Assembly (NCBI RefSeq): GCF_965204125.1
Contig: NZ_OZ241968.1
Coordinates: 1,860,001-1,924,000, forward strand
Origin: Poriferisodalis sp965204125
Lineage (GTDB): Bacteria > Actinomycetota > Acidimicrobiia > Acidimicrobiales > Poriferisodalaceae
Direction of reading: 5' to 3'
DNA length: 64,000 bases
The notes below the pieces were generated by a model that did no database searches, was not told the DNA's origin, and saw nothing but the letters and a program-made list of their open reading frames with translations. A program made the translations under genes and the position numbers. Below, piece after piece: positions 36,056-44,963 of this stretch; the stretch's first letter is position 1, and each line of letters starts with the position of its first letter.

Positions 36056-37768
36056 ATGACCGGATCACACCGACGGCTGTGGCGCCTGCTAGCGCTGCTG
36101 TTCGCGTTCTCGCTGGTAGCTGCTGCGTGCGGCGGCGGTGACGACGACGATGCCGGCGACGGCACCACCGACGCAGGCACACAAACCGCCGATGAGGACA
36201 TGGCCGATGACGAGGCCATGGCTGATGAGGAGGAGATGGCCGACGAGGCTGAGCCGGAGGACGAAAGCTCCATCGGCGGCGGCATCACCCAGGAGGCGCT
36301 GGAAGACGACGCCGCCGAAGACGAGGGTGACATGGCCGATGAGGACATGGCCGACGACGGGATGATGAGCGTCAACATCGACGACTTCGATCTGTCCACC
36401 ATCGACGGCATCTGGGAGCTGGCAGCGGCGCAGCGTGCAGCCATCGTCAGCAATCTGACTGCCGGTATCGAAGCCGGCGACTACGGCGTCGGAAGCGATG
36501 GCATCCTGCGCGGACCGTCAGGCTTCGAGATCGACATGAACGAGTGCCCGTCGGACTGGTCGGACACCACCGGCATCACCGACACGGAAATCCGGATCGG
36601 CCAGACGACCGTGAAGTCGGGCAACCTGGCCGCCTACGGCGACATCACCGTCGGCTGGGAGAACTACTACGAGTACGTCAACGCAACCGGCGGCGTCGCC
36701 GGCAAGGAGATGGTGCTGATCTCCCGTGACGATGGCTATGTGGCCGCACAGACCATCGAGTTCGTTGACGAGCTGATCGAGTCGGAGAACGTCTTTGCCC
36801 TGCACACGCTGGGCTCGCCGAACACGCTGGCCGTGTACGACCAGATCAACGACGAGTGCATCCCGCAGGTGATGGTCGCGACGGGCCACCCGGCCTGGGG
36901 CGACCCGGTGAACCACCCGTGGACGACCGGCCTGCAGATGTCGTACTCGACCGAGGCGATCCTGTGGGGCAACTGGATCAAGGAGAACCTGGCCGACGAG
37001 CTGCCTGTGAAAGTGGCGGGCCTGGTAATGGACAACGACTTCGGCTTGGCCTATGAGCTGGGCTTCGAGGCCTACGCCCATGCCAATCCTGATGTCGTCA
37101 GCGAGTTCATCCCGGTGCGCCATGATCCGGCCGCTCCCACGCTGACCAACGAGGTCACCACCATCGCTGCGGCGAGTCCGAACGTGTTCATCTCGATGAC
37201 CGCAGGCAACCCGTGCCTGCTGGCCATCCAAGAGGTCGATGCGTCGGGCCTGCTCGACGACCTGTCGGTGGCGTTCACGCCGTCGGTCTGCAAGGCCGTG
37301 GCTGCCTACATGGCGCCGGCGGGCGACTCCAGTGACGACTGGTGGATCGTGGGCGGCGGCGTCAAGGACACCACCGACCCGAAGCACGTGGACGAGCCGT
37401 TCATCTCGTTCCTGCGCAACGAACTGGCCGATCGCGGTCTCGATCCCGAGATCTCGCTGCTGGGCACGGGCTACTACTTCGCGTACCCGCACACGGAGGC
37501 GATCCGGGTGGCCGCTGAGCTGCCGGGTGGGCTGACCAGGACGAACTTCATCCTGGCTGCGCGGTCGCTCGACATCTACCACCCGCTGCTGCTGGACGGC
37601 ATCAGCTTCGCTGCCGACGGCGCGGTGGACGGCTACTACGTCGAGGGTTCCGACTTCAGCCAGTACGACGCCACAGAGCAGACGTGGAACATCGTCGGCG
37701 ACATCGTGGATGTGAACGGCGGCTCGCCGAACTGCGCTTGGGACAAGGACAACGGCGGCTGCCGCTGA
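36056..37768 (+). CDS. ABC transporter substrate-binding lipoprotein (branched-chain amino acid/urea type), copy 2
   Basis: A 570-residue paralogue of the preceding gene. The signal and lipobox (LVAAAC, Cys near residue 23), the acidic Met-rich linker (repeats of ADEDMADDEAMADEEEMADE type), the binding domain and the CAWDKDNGGCR end are all shared, and long stretches of the binding domain are nearly identical (LGSPNTLAVYD, VAGLVMDNDFGLAYELGFE, GGGVKDTTDP). Differences cluster in the linker and in loops around the cleft, which suggests diverged ligand preference. AGAGGGAG precedes ATG 36056. It is an orphan binding protein like copy 1; the permease must be elsewhere. It ends before a convergent FAD oxidase gene. 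Confidence 0.88.
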   Translation: MTGSHRRLWRLLALLFAFSLVAAACGGGDDDDAGDGTTDAGTQTADEDMADDEAMADEEEMADEAEPEDESSIGGGITQEALEDDAAEDEGDMADEDMADDGMMSVNIDDFDLSTIDGIWELAAAQRAAIVSNLTAGIEAGDYGVGSDGILRGPSGFEIDMNECPSDWSDTTGITDTEIRIGQTTVKSGNLAAYGDITVGWENYYEYVNATGGVAGKEMVLISRDDGYVAAQTIEFVDELIESENVFALHTLGSPNTLAVYDQINDECIPQVMVATGHPAWGDPVNHPWTTGLQMSYSTEAILWGNWIKENLADELPVKVAGLVMDNDFGLAYELGFEAYAHANPDVVSEFIPVRHDPAAPTLTNEVTTIAAASPNVFISMTAGNPCLLAIQEVDASGLLDDLSVAFTPSVCKAVAAYMAPAGDSSDDWWIVGGGVKDTTDPKHVDEPFISFLRNELADRGLDPEISLLGTGYYFAYPHTEAIRVAAELPGGLTRTNFILAARSLDIYHPLLLDGISFAADGAVDGYYVEGSDFSQYDATEQTWNIVGDIVDVNGGSPNCAWDKDNGGCR

Positions 37769-37791
37769 TCCTTCCCTACTGAGCGATATGG

Positions 37792-37833
37792 GCGGTCGTC
37801 GCCGCCGGGAGCAATCCCGGCAGCGGCGGCCGC
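37792..37833. terminator. Strong GC hairpin after binding-protein copy 2
   Basis: GCGGTCGTCGCCGCCGGG, loop AGCAAT, then the near-complementary arm. It is a duplicate of the hairpin at 35907 and here lies between convergent genes, so it could work in both directions. Confidence 0.7.
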
Positions 37834-37842
37834 TCGTCGCGT

Positions 37843-39444
37843 CTAGGGATCGATCAGCACGCCGGGGTTGAGGATGCCGTTGGGGTCGAGCCGCTTCTTG
37901 GCGGCCCGGATCGCTTCGGCGAAGAGCTCGGGGCGCTGGCGGTCATACGCGTTCGGGCGGTGCATGCGGCCCACTGCGTGATGGTGCGTGCAGGTGCCGC
38001 CGGCTGCTTCGAGTGCCTCGTTGGCGGCGTCCTTGACGATCTGCCATTGCTCGATCTCGCCGCCCGGGGTGCCCATGCCCGACCACGTGTAGTACGGCGC
38101 GGGGCCGTCGGTGTAGACGTGGGTGAAGCGGCACGACAGCGTGTGATGGTCGCCGAACACCTCCGCCAGCACTGCCCCCACCTTCTCGCGCACCACTGCG
38201 TCGAATTCGGGCCACCGGTCCCAGGTGATCGCGGTTTCGAAGGTGTCGTTGATCAGCCCCAGCGAGGTCTCCACGCCGTTGCCCACGCCGATGAACGCGT
38301 TGCGCCATGCGCCGACTGCGCCGCCGCGGCCAGTGGGCGTGCCGGTGCCGTCGTCGACCTGGATCTCGTCGTCGGGCACGTGCCCGTCGCACCCGCGTGC
38401 GATCTCGACCGCCTGGGCGACGTTGTGGCGCTGGGTCAGCTCGGCCGATTCGAACGACACGATGACCAGCGCGCGCTCGCCGTCCATCCCAGCGGCGCGT
38501 CCGGCTTCGGCTGGGTCGAGGATCCGCAGGTTTGCGGGCCACAGCTTGGCCTGCACCAAGTGCCGCACAGCGTCGTAGCCGGCTTCCCATGTGGGGAACG
38601 TGATGCCTGCGGTGGCCCGGAACGTGGGGCGCTTCTGGATGCGCATCCACGCTTCGGTGATGATCCCGTAGATGCCTTCGGAGCCGATGACCATGCGGTC
38701 GGGGCTGGGCCCCGCGCCTGAGCCGGGCAGTCGCCGCGACTCCCACCAGCCCGACGGCGTGATCATCCGGGCCGACTCGACGAAGTCGTCGATGTGGGTG
38801 TGGTTGGTGGCGTAGTGACCGCCCGAGCGTGTGGCGATCCATCCGCCGAGGGTCGAGAAGCGGAACGACTGGGGGAAATGGCGCAGCGTGTGCCCGCTGG
38901 GACGCAGTTGGTCCTCGAGGTGCGGCCCGAACACGCCCGCCTGGATGCGCGCGGCCCGGGACACGTCGTCGATCTCGAGCACTTGGTCGAGCTGGTCCAG
39001 CGAGATGACCACCGTGGGCCCGCGGTCTTCAGGCGGAGTCAGGCCCCAGACCACCGACGAGCCGCCGCCGTAGGGCACGGCGATGTAGCCGTTGGCGTCG
39101 CACCAGTCGAGCGTGGCCTCCACCTCGGTCTCGTCGCGGGGATGCGCCACCACGTCCGGCGGGTTCGGGAAGTCGAGGTTGAACGCCCGCACCCGCTCGG
39201 TGAAGTGTGCGCCATAGGCATAGCGGGCCCGGTCGTACGTGCTGACCGAGCACCAGCCCGCCACCGAGTCAGGAATCGAGATGCGTGGCGCACGCAGGTC
39301 GGCATCGTCCACCGACGGCACCGGCTTGGCCACGATCTCGGTGCCGTACTGCGCCGAGAGCTTCTTGGCCAGCTCAGCCCGTTCGGTGTCACTGGGTTCT
39401 TCGGACTCCAGGCACCACGCCCAGAACGACTTGCGGTCTGCCAT
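37843..39444 (-). CDS. FAD-binding oxidoreductase, alkylglycerone-phosphate-synthase-like
   Basis: A 533-residue flavoprotein of the vanillyl-alcohol-oxidase/PCMH family. The FAD domain (about 90-270) shows VVAHPRDETEVEATLDWC, VPYGGGSSVVWG, the pyrophosphate-binding loop, and STLGGWIATRSGGHYATNHTHIDDFV. The C-terminal cap has TCTHHHAVGRMH and the closing LDPNGILNPGVL. This layout matches alkyl-DHAP synthase and related enzymes that some actinobacteria encode; D-lactate dehydrogenase-like members are an alternative. GGAGG precedes ATG 39444. The gene lies downstream of the acyl-CoA dehydrogenase gene, separated by a hairpin. Confidence 0.84.
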   Translation of the reverse strand: MADRKSFWAWCLESEEPSDTERAELAKKLSAQYGTEIVAKPVPSVDDADLRAPRISIPDSVAGWCSVSTYDRARYAYGAHFTERVRAFNLDFPNPPDVVAHPRDETEVEATLDWCDANGYIAVPYGGGSSVVWGLTPPEDRGPTVVISLDQLDQVLEIDDVSRAARIQAGVFGPHLEDQLRPSGHTLRHFPQSFRFSTLGGWIATRSGGHYATNHTHIDDFVESARMITPSGWWESRRLPGSGAGPSPDRMVIGSEGIYGIITEAWMRIQKRPTFRATAGITFPTWEAGYDAVRHLVQAKLWPANLRILDPAEAGRAAGMDGERALVIVSFESAELTQRHNVAQAVEIARGCDGHVPDDEIQVDDGTGTPTGRGGAVGAWRNAFIGVGNGVETSLGLINDTFETAITWDRWPEFDAVVREKVGAVLAEVFGDHHTLSCRFTHVYTDGPAPYYTWSGMGTPGGEIEQWQIVKDAANEALEAAGGTCTHHHAVGRMHRPNAYDRQRPELFAEAIRAAKKRLDPNGILNPGVLIDP

Positions 39445-39507
39445 TGCACTACCTCCAGATGCGCCCCCCGCAAACCTAGGCGCGCCGTATCCCATTTCTC
39501 CCAGCAA

Positions 39508-39540
39508 GAGACGCCTTCGCCCTCGCCGCCGCGGCGTCTC
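39508..39540 (-). terminator. Hairpin after the acyl-CoA dehydrogenase gene
   Basis: On the reverse strand GAGACGCC, a 17-base loop, GGCGTCTC, starting within the stop codon of the upstream gene and followed by TTGCTGGG. Confidence 0.55.
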
Positions 39541-40732
39541 AGTCTTCCGCGAGCAGCGCCCGGCTGATGACCAGCTTCTGGATCTCGCTCGTGCCTTCGC
39601 CGATGATCATCAGCGGCGCGTCGCGGTAGTAGCGCTCCACCGGGTACTCGGTGGAGAATCCGTTGCCGCCGTGGATGCGCATGGCGTCGAGCGACAGCTC
39701 GGCCGCGGTCTCCGAAGCGAACAGCTTGGCCATGCCTGCAGCTAGGTCGACCCGCTCGCCGGCATCTGCCTTGCGCGCGGCGTCGTAGGTCATCAGCCGT
39801 GCGGCGTGCAGTTTGGTGGCCATCTCGGCGATCTTGAAGGCGATCGCCTGGTGCTTGGCGATGGGCTTGCCGAAGGCTTCGCGCTGTTTCGCGTACACCA
39901 GAGCGGCGTCATAGGCCGCCTGGGCTACGCCCACGCCCCGGGCCGCCACGTTGATGCGGCCGAGTTCAAGCGCGGCGAGGGCCCAGCGGAGCCCGTTGCC
40001 GATGCCGCCATCTCCATCGAGACCGTCGCCCCCCAGCACCCGGTCTGCCGGCACCCGGTGATCCACGTAGGACATCTCGACGGTCTCCAACCCGCGGTAG
40101 CCGATCTTGTCGATCTTGCGGCTGACCGTGATGCCGCCCGAGTGCTTGCCCGGCGTTTTGTCGACCAGGAAGCAGGTGATGCCCGAGCTGCCCGAGGGGT
40201 CGCCCTCGGGCACCCGAGCCAGCAGTGCCACGATGCCCGCACGCTCGCCGTTGGTAACCCACATCTTCGTGCCGTTGATGACGAACTCGTCGCCGTCTCG
40301 CACCGCACGGCAGCGCAGCGCGCCAGCGTCGGAGCCGCTGTCGGGCTCTGACAGCGAGAAGCAGCCGCGCAGCTTGCCGGTGGCCATGCCGGCCAGCGAG
40401 CGGTCGCGCTGTTCGTCGGTGCCGAACCGGGAGATGAGCTTGGCGCAGATGAGGTGGCTGTTGACGATGCCTGCCAGCGACATCCACCCTCGCGAGAGCT
40501 CCTCGATCACCCGGGCGTAGGTGACGTGGTCGAGGTCGAGACCGCCGTGCGATTCGGGAATGGTGGCGCCGAACAGGCCGAACTCCTCCATCTGTTCGGC
40601 CATCGCGGTGGGGTACTCGTCGGCTAGCTCCAGAGCAGACGACTCGGGTACCACCACCTCGTCAACCCAGCGCCGCAGCGTCTCGATGATCTCGTCGGCG
40701 ACGTCGTCTGCGGCCTCGTCGTTGTCGTGCAT
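39539..40732 (-). CDS. Acyl-CoA dehydrogenase
   Basis: A 397-residue FAD enzyme of the short/branched-chain acyl-CoA dehydrogenase family. Typical parts: FGATIPESHGGLDLDHVTY near the start, CFSLSEPDSGSDAG (FAD/substrate), the FVINGTKMWVTNG strand, RQAFGKPIAKHQAIAFKIAEMAT-like helix (here REAFGKPI), MRIHGGNGFSTEYPVERYYRD and the active-site Glu in IIGEGTSEIQ. All catalytic elements are present. GGGAGG precedes ATG 40732. It is divergent from the LLM gene. It probably oxidises a short or branched acyl-CoA; the chain length cannot be read. Confidence 0.9.
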   Translation of the reverse strand: MHDNDEAADDVADEIIETLRRWVDEVVVPESSALELADEYPTAMAEQMEEFGLFGATIPESHGGLDLDHVTYARVIEELSRGWMSLAGIVNSHLICAKLISRFGTDEQRDRSLAGMATGKLRGCFSLSEPDSGSDAGALRCRAVRDGDEFVINGTKMWVTNGERAGIVALLARVPEGDPSGSSGITCFLVDKTPGKHSGGITVSRKIDKIGYRGLETVEMSYVDHRVPADRVLGGDGLDGDGGIGNGLRWALAALELGRINVAARGVGVAQAAYDAALVYAKQREAFGKPIAKHQAIAFKIAEMATKLHAARLMTYDAARKADAGERVDLAAGMAKLFASETAAELSLDAMRIHGGNGFSTEYPVERYYRDAPLMIIGEGTSEIQKLVISRALLAED

Positions 40733-40839
40733 CGATCCTCCCAACATGGTTCGTGCCGATGCTTGCCCGTCATCGACACGACGTTGCTCCTAGCATTCGC
40801 GCCGACCGAACGCAGCAGCGAGCACGACGGAGTACGACG

Positions 40840-41883
40840 ATGAAGACATCCATGGCGATCGGAGCGGGCGCGAGCCTCGACCCCAAGCGTCTCACCCAGC
40901 ACGTGACCGATCTCGAAGCGGCCGGTGTCGACATGATCTGGGGCGGCGAGATCTACGGCTTCGACTTGGTGTCGACGCTGGCCTACGTGGCCGCTAAGAC
41001 CGAGCGCATCCAGCTCATGACCGGCATCCTGCCCATCTACTCGCGCAGCCCCGCCATCATCGCCCAGACCGCCATGACCATCGACACGCTGTCCGAAGGC
41101 CGGTTCATCCTGGGGCTCGGCACCTCAGGGCCGCAGGTGATCGAGGGCTGGCACGGCGTGCCGTTCTCCAAGCCGATGGGCCGGACCCGCGACGTGATCG
41201 AGATCTGCCGCAAGGTGTGGTCGGGCGACAAGGTGGTCCACGACGGCAGCGCCGTCAGCCTGCCCTATGACGGGGGCACGGGCCTGGGCAAGCCGCTCAA
41301 GCTCATGGCCAAACCGCACCGCCGCGACATCCCGATCGCGGTTGCATCGATCGGCCCGCGCAACGTGGAGATGACCGCCGAGCTAGCCGAAGTGTGGCAG
41401 CCCATCCACTTCCTACCCGAGAAGTTCAACGACGTATGGGGTGATGCGCTGGCGGCAGGCGGTGCCAAGCGCTCCGACGATCTGACCGACCTGCAGATCG
41501 TGGCCGGCGGCACCGTGGCGATGGGCTCGGGCCCGATGGTCGACGCGGTCCGCAAGGGCGTGCGCGACAACGTGGGCTTCTACGTCGGCGGCATGGGCGC
41601 CCGCGACAGGAACTTCTACAACGACCTGTTCAAGCGCTACGGCTACGTGGACGAGGCCGAGAAGATCCAGGACCTGTTCCTGACCGGCAAGCGTGACGAG
41701 GCGTTCGCGGCGGTGCCCGACGACTACGTCGACCGGGCCAGCCTCACCGGCGACCCCGAGCGCGTGAAGGAACGCATCGAGGTGTACCGCTCGGTGGGCG
41801 TGAGCTACCTCGACATCACCATCCCGCCCGAGACCGAGAAGCCGCTCGACGTCATCTCTCAAGTCAAGGCCTGGGCCGAGTAG
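40840..41883 (+). CDS. LLM class F420-dependent oxidoreductase, TIGR03559-like
   Basis: A 347-residue luciferase-like protein. Signature parts are LTQHVTDLEAAGVDMIWGGEIYGFD, TERIQLMTGILPIYSRSPAIIAQTAMTIDTLSEGRFILGLGTSGPQVIEGWHGVPF (the characteristic TSGPQV..WHG of this subgroup), IPIAVASIGPRNVEMTAELAEVWQPIHFLPEK and a C-terminal DYLDITIP-like strand. F420 is the likely cofactor. GGAG precedes ATG 40840, and a TAGCAT hexamer at 40791-40796 gives a leader of about 36 bases. The in-frame extension to 40753 is not used. It is followed nine bases later by the YbaK-like gene. Confidence 0.87.
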   Translation: MKTSMAIGAGASLDPKRLTQHVTDLEAAGVDMIWGGEIYGFDLVSTLAYVAAKTERIQLMTGILPIYSRSPAIIAQTAMTIDTLSEGRFILGLGTSGPQVIEGWHGVPFSKPMGRTRDVIEICRKVWSGDKVVHDGSAVSLPYDGGTGLGKPLKLMAKPHRRDIPIAVASIGPRNVEMTAELAEVWQPIHFLPEKFNDVWGDALAAGGAKRSDDLTDLQIVAGGTVAMGSGPMVDAVRKGVRDNVGFYVGGMGARDRNFYNDLFKRYGYVDEAEKIQDLFLTGKRDEAFAAVPDDYVDRASLTGDPERVKERIEVYRSVGVSYLDITIPPETEKPLDVISQVKAWAE

Positions 41884-41892
41884 CCAACACCC

Positions 41893-42408
41893 GTGGCGGC
41901 CGGCATCGATGACACCGACGGCAACCGAGTCGGCGCCACGCGCCTGAGCGCTCGTGAGCGGTTCCTGGCCGGCGCTGAAGCACTGGGCTTGACGCCGGAG
42001 ATCCTGCGTTTCCCCGAGGGCACGCGTACTGCGGAGCAGGCGGCTGCGGCGGTGGGCTGCGAGCTGGGCCAGATCGTGAAGTCGCTGGTGTTCCTGTGCG
42101 ATGGTCAGCCAGTGCTGGCGCTGACCTCTGGTGCGAATCGGGTCGATACGAGGCGGTTGGGCGAGCTGCTCGGCGGCAAGATCACCCGGGCCGATGCTGA
42201 GGGTGTGCGCGAGGCCACCGGCTACGCAATCGGCGGCACACCCCCGTTCGGCCACGCGCAGGTGCTGCAGGCTGTCGTGGACCGGGCGCTGCTGACATAC
42301 GAGACGGTGTGGGCTGCCGCAGGTACGCCCGACACGGTTTTCGAGCTGACGCCCGGCGAACTCGTGGATGCGAGCGGCGCGGAGGTCGCTGACTTCGTCG
42401 CTGGCTGA
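41893..42408 (+). CDS. YbaK/EbsC family aminoacyl-tRNA deacylase
   Basis: A 171-residue protein of the YbaK/ProX fold, which hydrolyses mischarged aminoacyl-tRNA such as Cys-tRNA(Pro) or Ala-tRNA(Pro). The conserved Lys63 in GQIVKSLVF, the GANRVDTRRLGELLGGKITRADAEGVREATGYAIGG segment and the PDTVFELTPGELV end match the family. It starts at GTG 41893, nine bases after the LLM oxidoreductase stop, so it is probably in the same mRNA; no ribosome site is obvious. Stand-alone members proofread in trans; which tRNA is unknown. Confidence 0.87.
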   Translation: MAAGIDDTDGNRVGATRLSARERFLAGAEALGLTPEILRFPEGTRTAEQAAAAVGCELGQIVKSLVFLCDGQPVLALTSGANRVDTRRLGELLGGKITRADAEGVREATGYAIGGTPPFGHAQVLQAVVDRALLTYETVWAAAGTPDTVFELTPGELVDASGAEVADFVAG

Positions 42409-42415
42409 CTGCGAT

Positions 42416-42442
42416 GGGCTCAGCCGTGCGCGCGCTCAGCCC
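42416..42442. terminator. Hairpin between ybaK-like and MMPL genes
   Basis: GGGCTCAGC and GCTCAGCCC form a nine-pair stem with one mismatch around a nine-base loop. It lies between convergent genes and overlaps the MMPL stop. Confidence 0.5.
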
Positions 42443-44814
42443 GCGTGCTCGGGCTCTTCGCCGTGTTCGGGCTGCTCAGCGTGCTCGGGTTCAAGATCCT
42501 CGTCGTCGGCCTGCCTGATGTCGGGCAATTCGCCTTCGACCCGCAGGTTGGGGATGATGCGGTCGAGCCAAGCCGGCAGCCACCAGTTGCGAGCGCCGAG
42601 CAGCTCCATGGTGGAGGGCACGATCAGCATGCGCACGAGCGTCGCGTCGATGGCGATGGCCGTGGCGAGGCCCAGGCCGAACAGCTTGACGACCCGTTCT
42701 TCCTCCAGCACGAAGCTGCCGAAGACCACGATCATGATCGCCGCCGCCGCGGTGATGACCCGAGCCGTCGCGGCCAGCCCGTCGGCCACGGAGTTGACCG
42801 GATCGCCGGTGCGCTCGTACTCCTCCTTCATGCGTGAGAGCAGGAAGACCTCGTAGTCCATCGACAGCCCGAACAGCACGGCGAACAGCATCATCGGGAT
42901 GAACGGCTCGATCGGCGCCGGCTGGATGCCGAGCACGCTGCCGAACCAGCCCCACTGGAACACGGCCACGAGCACCCCGTAGGACGCCCCGATGGACAGC
43001 ATGTTCATGATGACTGCTTTGAGCGGCACCACCAGCGAGCGGAATACGGCCATCAACAGCAGGAACGACGCCCCGAGCACCGCTCCGAAGAAGACCCACA
43101 TGCGTCCGGCCAGGTAGTCGCTGAAGTCGATCTGGAAGGCCACCGTGCCGCCGACCAGAGCGTCGACGCCGGTGCCGCTCATCGTCGGCGCGATGACCTG
43201 GTCGCGCAACGTGTGGACGAGCGTCTCGGTGCCGGCGTCCTGGGGACCGGTCGCGGGCAGCACCCGGATCATCGCGGCCCCTCCGTCGGGGCTCGGGAAC
43301 GGCGGGGAGGCGGCCACGACGCCATCGGTGCGGTTCAGGGAGTCGGTCAGCTCGAGCAGAGCGAGGACGTCCTGACGGCCCGAGGTCTCAGCCACGATCA
43401 GCAACGGGCCATTCGCGCCTGGGCCGAATCCATCGGCGATGAGGTCATAGGCCTTGCGTGTTGTGCTGTCGGGCGGGAAGTTGCCCTCATCGGAGAAGCC
43501 CAGCCGCAGTGCGAAGACCGGGGCGGCGGCCAGGACCAGCACGGCGGTGCCGCCGAGCGCAAACAGCCACGCTCGGCGCTGCACGACCCGGCTGAGCCGG
43601 TACCAAGCGGTGGCGCGCAGCGGCTTGGGCTGGCGGTGGTGCAGGATCCGCCTCAGCGGGTTGCGGGGGCCGCCGAACGCCCCAGCGATCAGGACCGCGG
43701 CAGCCGCAGGCAGCCCGGCCAGCAGCGGGCGAAGTCCGAGGCCGAAGCCCAGCAGCGCCACCGCCACCAGCGATGCGGCGAGCATGCCGCGTACCCGGGT
43801 GGTCGCCATCCGGTTGCGCATCAACCCCAGCACGGCGGGCAGCACGGTCATCGAACCTGCCATCACGATCGCGACGGTGATCGCCGCAGACAGCCCCAGT
43901 CCTGCGACGAATGGCAGCCCCATGAGCAGTAGTCCCAGCAGCGACACCACCACGGTCGCGCCGGCGAAGACCACCGAACGGCCCGCAGAGTCCAGCGCAG
44001 CGCCCACCGCATCGAGCGGTCCGAAGCCGCTGCGGACCCATTCTCGATAGCGGTTGAGGATGATCAGCGCGTAGTCGATGCCGACGCCGAGCCCGATCAT
44101 CACCCCGAGCGTCGGGGCGATGTCGGGAACGGTTGCCAGGTTGCTGAGGATGGTGATGGTGAGCGCGCCGATGCCGACGCCGATGAGCGCCGTTCCGACG
44201 GTCACGCCCATGGCCATCACCGAGCCCACGGCGGCAATCAGCACGAAGACGGCAAACGCGAGCCCGATGGCCTCGGTTTCGGGAGGCTCCTGTCCGGCGA
44301 GCCACGCGCCGCCGACCTCTATCTGGACGCCCGGGATGTCTCGCACCCCGCTGCGGTCGATGAGTTCGGTGATGTGCTCGCCGAGCCCGCCTGCCTCGTC
44401 GATGTTGAACGAGCGGCTGATCTGGATCTCGGCAACGGCGATCTGGCCCGCATGAGGGCCCTGCTGGGCGATGAACTGGCGTCCGCCAGGGTCATACGGG
44501 GAGTTGACCGTCACCTCGTCGATGGCGTCGACAGTGGCGAACAGGTCGGTGAGCGTTGATCGCACGGCCGGGTCGTTCACTCCGGAACTCGACCTGACCA
44601 CGATTGAGCCGCCGATGTTGGCTCCGATGTCGCCGAAGTGTGTGGACAGCACATCGGCGGCGCGGTCGCTCTCGGAATCAGGGGTGTTGAGCGCTGCGCC
44701 GAATGACGGCCCGACGATTCCAGCCAGCAGGCCGACCGTGACGGCGAATCCGAGCCATGCAACAAAGACACGCCACGGGTTCCGGAAGCACCACTGACCG
44801 AGCGCGATGTACAT
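42436..44814 (-). CDS. MMPL family RND transporter
   Basis: A 792-residue membrane exporter with two MMPL domains. Each half has one leading membrane segment, an extracytoplasmic domain (about 35-180 and 430-560) and five further segments. The proton-relay region appears as GVGIDYALIILNRYRE in the first half and GLSMDYEVFLLSRMKEEYE in the second. The C-terminal tail repeats EPEH/QPEH units and is acidic. AAGGACG precedes ATG 44814. Relatives export lipids, siderophores or hopanoids to the cell envelope. It diverges from the 5'-nucleotidase gene across about 150 bases. Confidence 0.9.
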   Translation of the reverse strand: MYIALGQWCFRNPWRVFVAWLGFAVTVGLLAGIVGPSFGAALNTPDSESDRAADVLSTHFGDIGANIGGSIVVRSSSGVNDPAVRSTLTDLFATVDAIDEVTVNSPYDPGGRQFIAQQGPHAGQIAVAEIQISRSFNIDEAGGLGEHITELIDRSGVRDIPGVQIEVGGAWLAGQEPPETEAIGLAFAVFVLIAAVGSVMAMGVTVGTALIGVGIGALTITILSNLATVPDIAPTLGVMIGLGVGIDYALIILNRYREWVRSGFGPLDAVGAALDSAGRSVVFAGATVVVSLLGLLLMGLPFVAGLGLSAAITVAIVMAGSMTVLPAVLGLMRNRMATTRVRGMLAASLVAVALLGFGLGLRPLLAGLPAAAAVLIAGAFGGPRNPLRRILHHRQPKPLRATAWYRLSRVVQRRAWLFALGGTAVLVLAAAPVFALRLGFSDEGNFPPDSTTRKAYDLIADGFGPGANGPLLIVAETSGRQDVLALLELTDSLNRTDGVVAASPPFPSPDGGAAMIRVLPATGPQDAGTETLVHTLRDQVIAPTMSGTGVDALVGGTVAFQIDFSDYLAGRMWVFFGAVLGASFLLLMAVFRSLVVPLKAVIMNMLSIGASYGVLVAVFQWGWFGSVLGIQPAPIEPFIPMMLFAVLFGLSMDYEVFLLSRMKEEYERTGDPVNSVADGLAATARVITAAAAIMIVVFGSFVLEEERVVKLFGLGLATAIAIDATLVRMLIVPSTMELLGARNWWLPAWLDRIIPNLRVEGELPDIRQADDEDLEPEHAEQPEHGEEPEHAG

Positions 44815-44963
44815 GGTCGGCGTCCTTCCGTGCTGGTGAGCGTTGCTGTGGCGCAGCGAGACTGCTGGTGCCCGGTGCGCAGCCCTCAATGAGAGTCAGC
44901 CGGGCAAGCTACCGCCGCACGGCGCTGCGACACTGCGTAGCGAATGAACCGAGGAGGCAGCAC

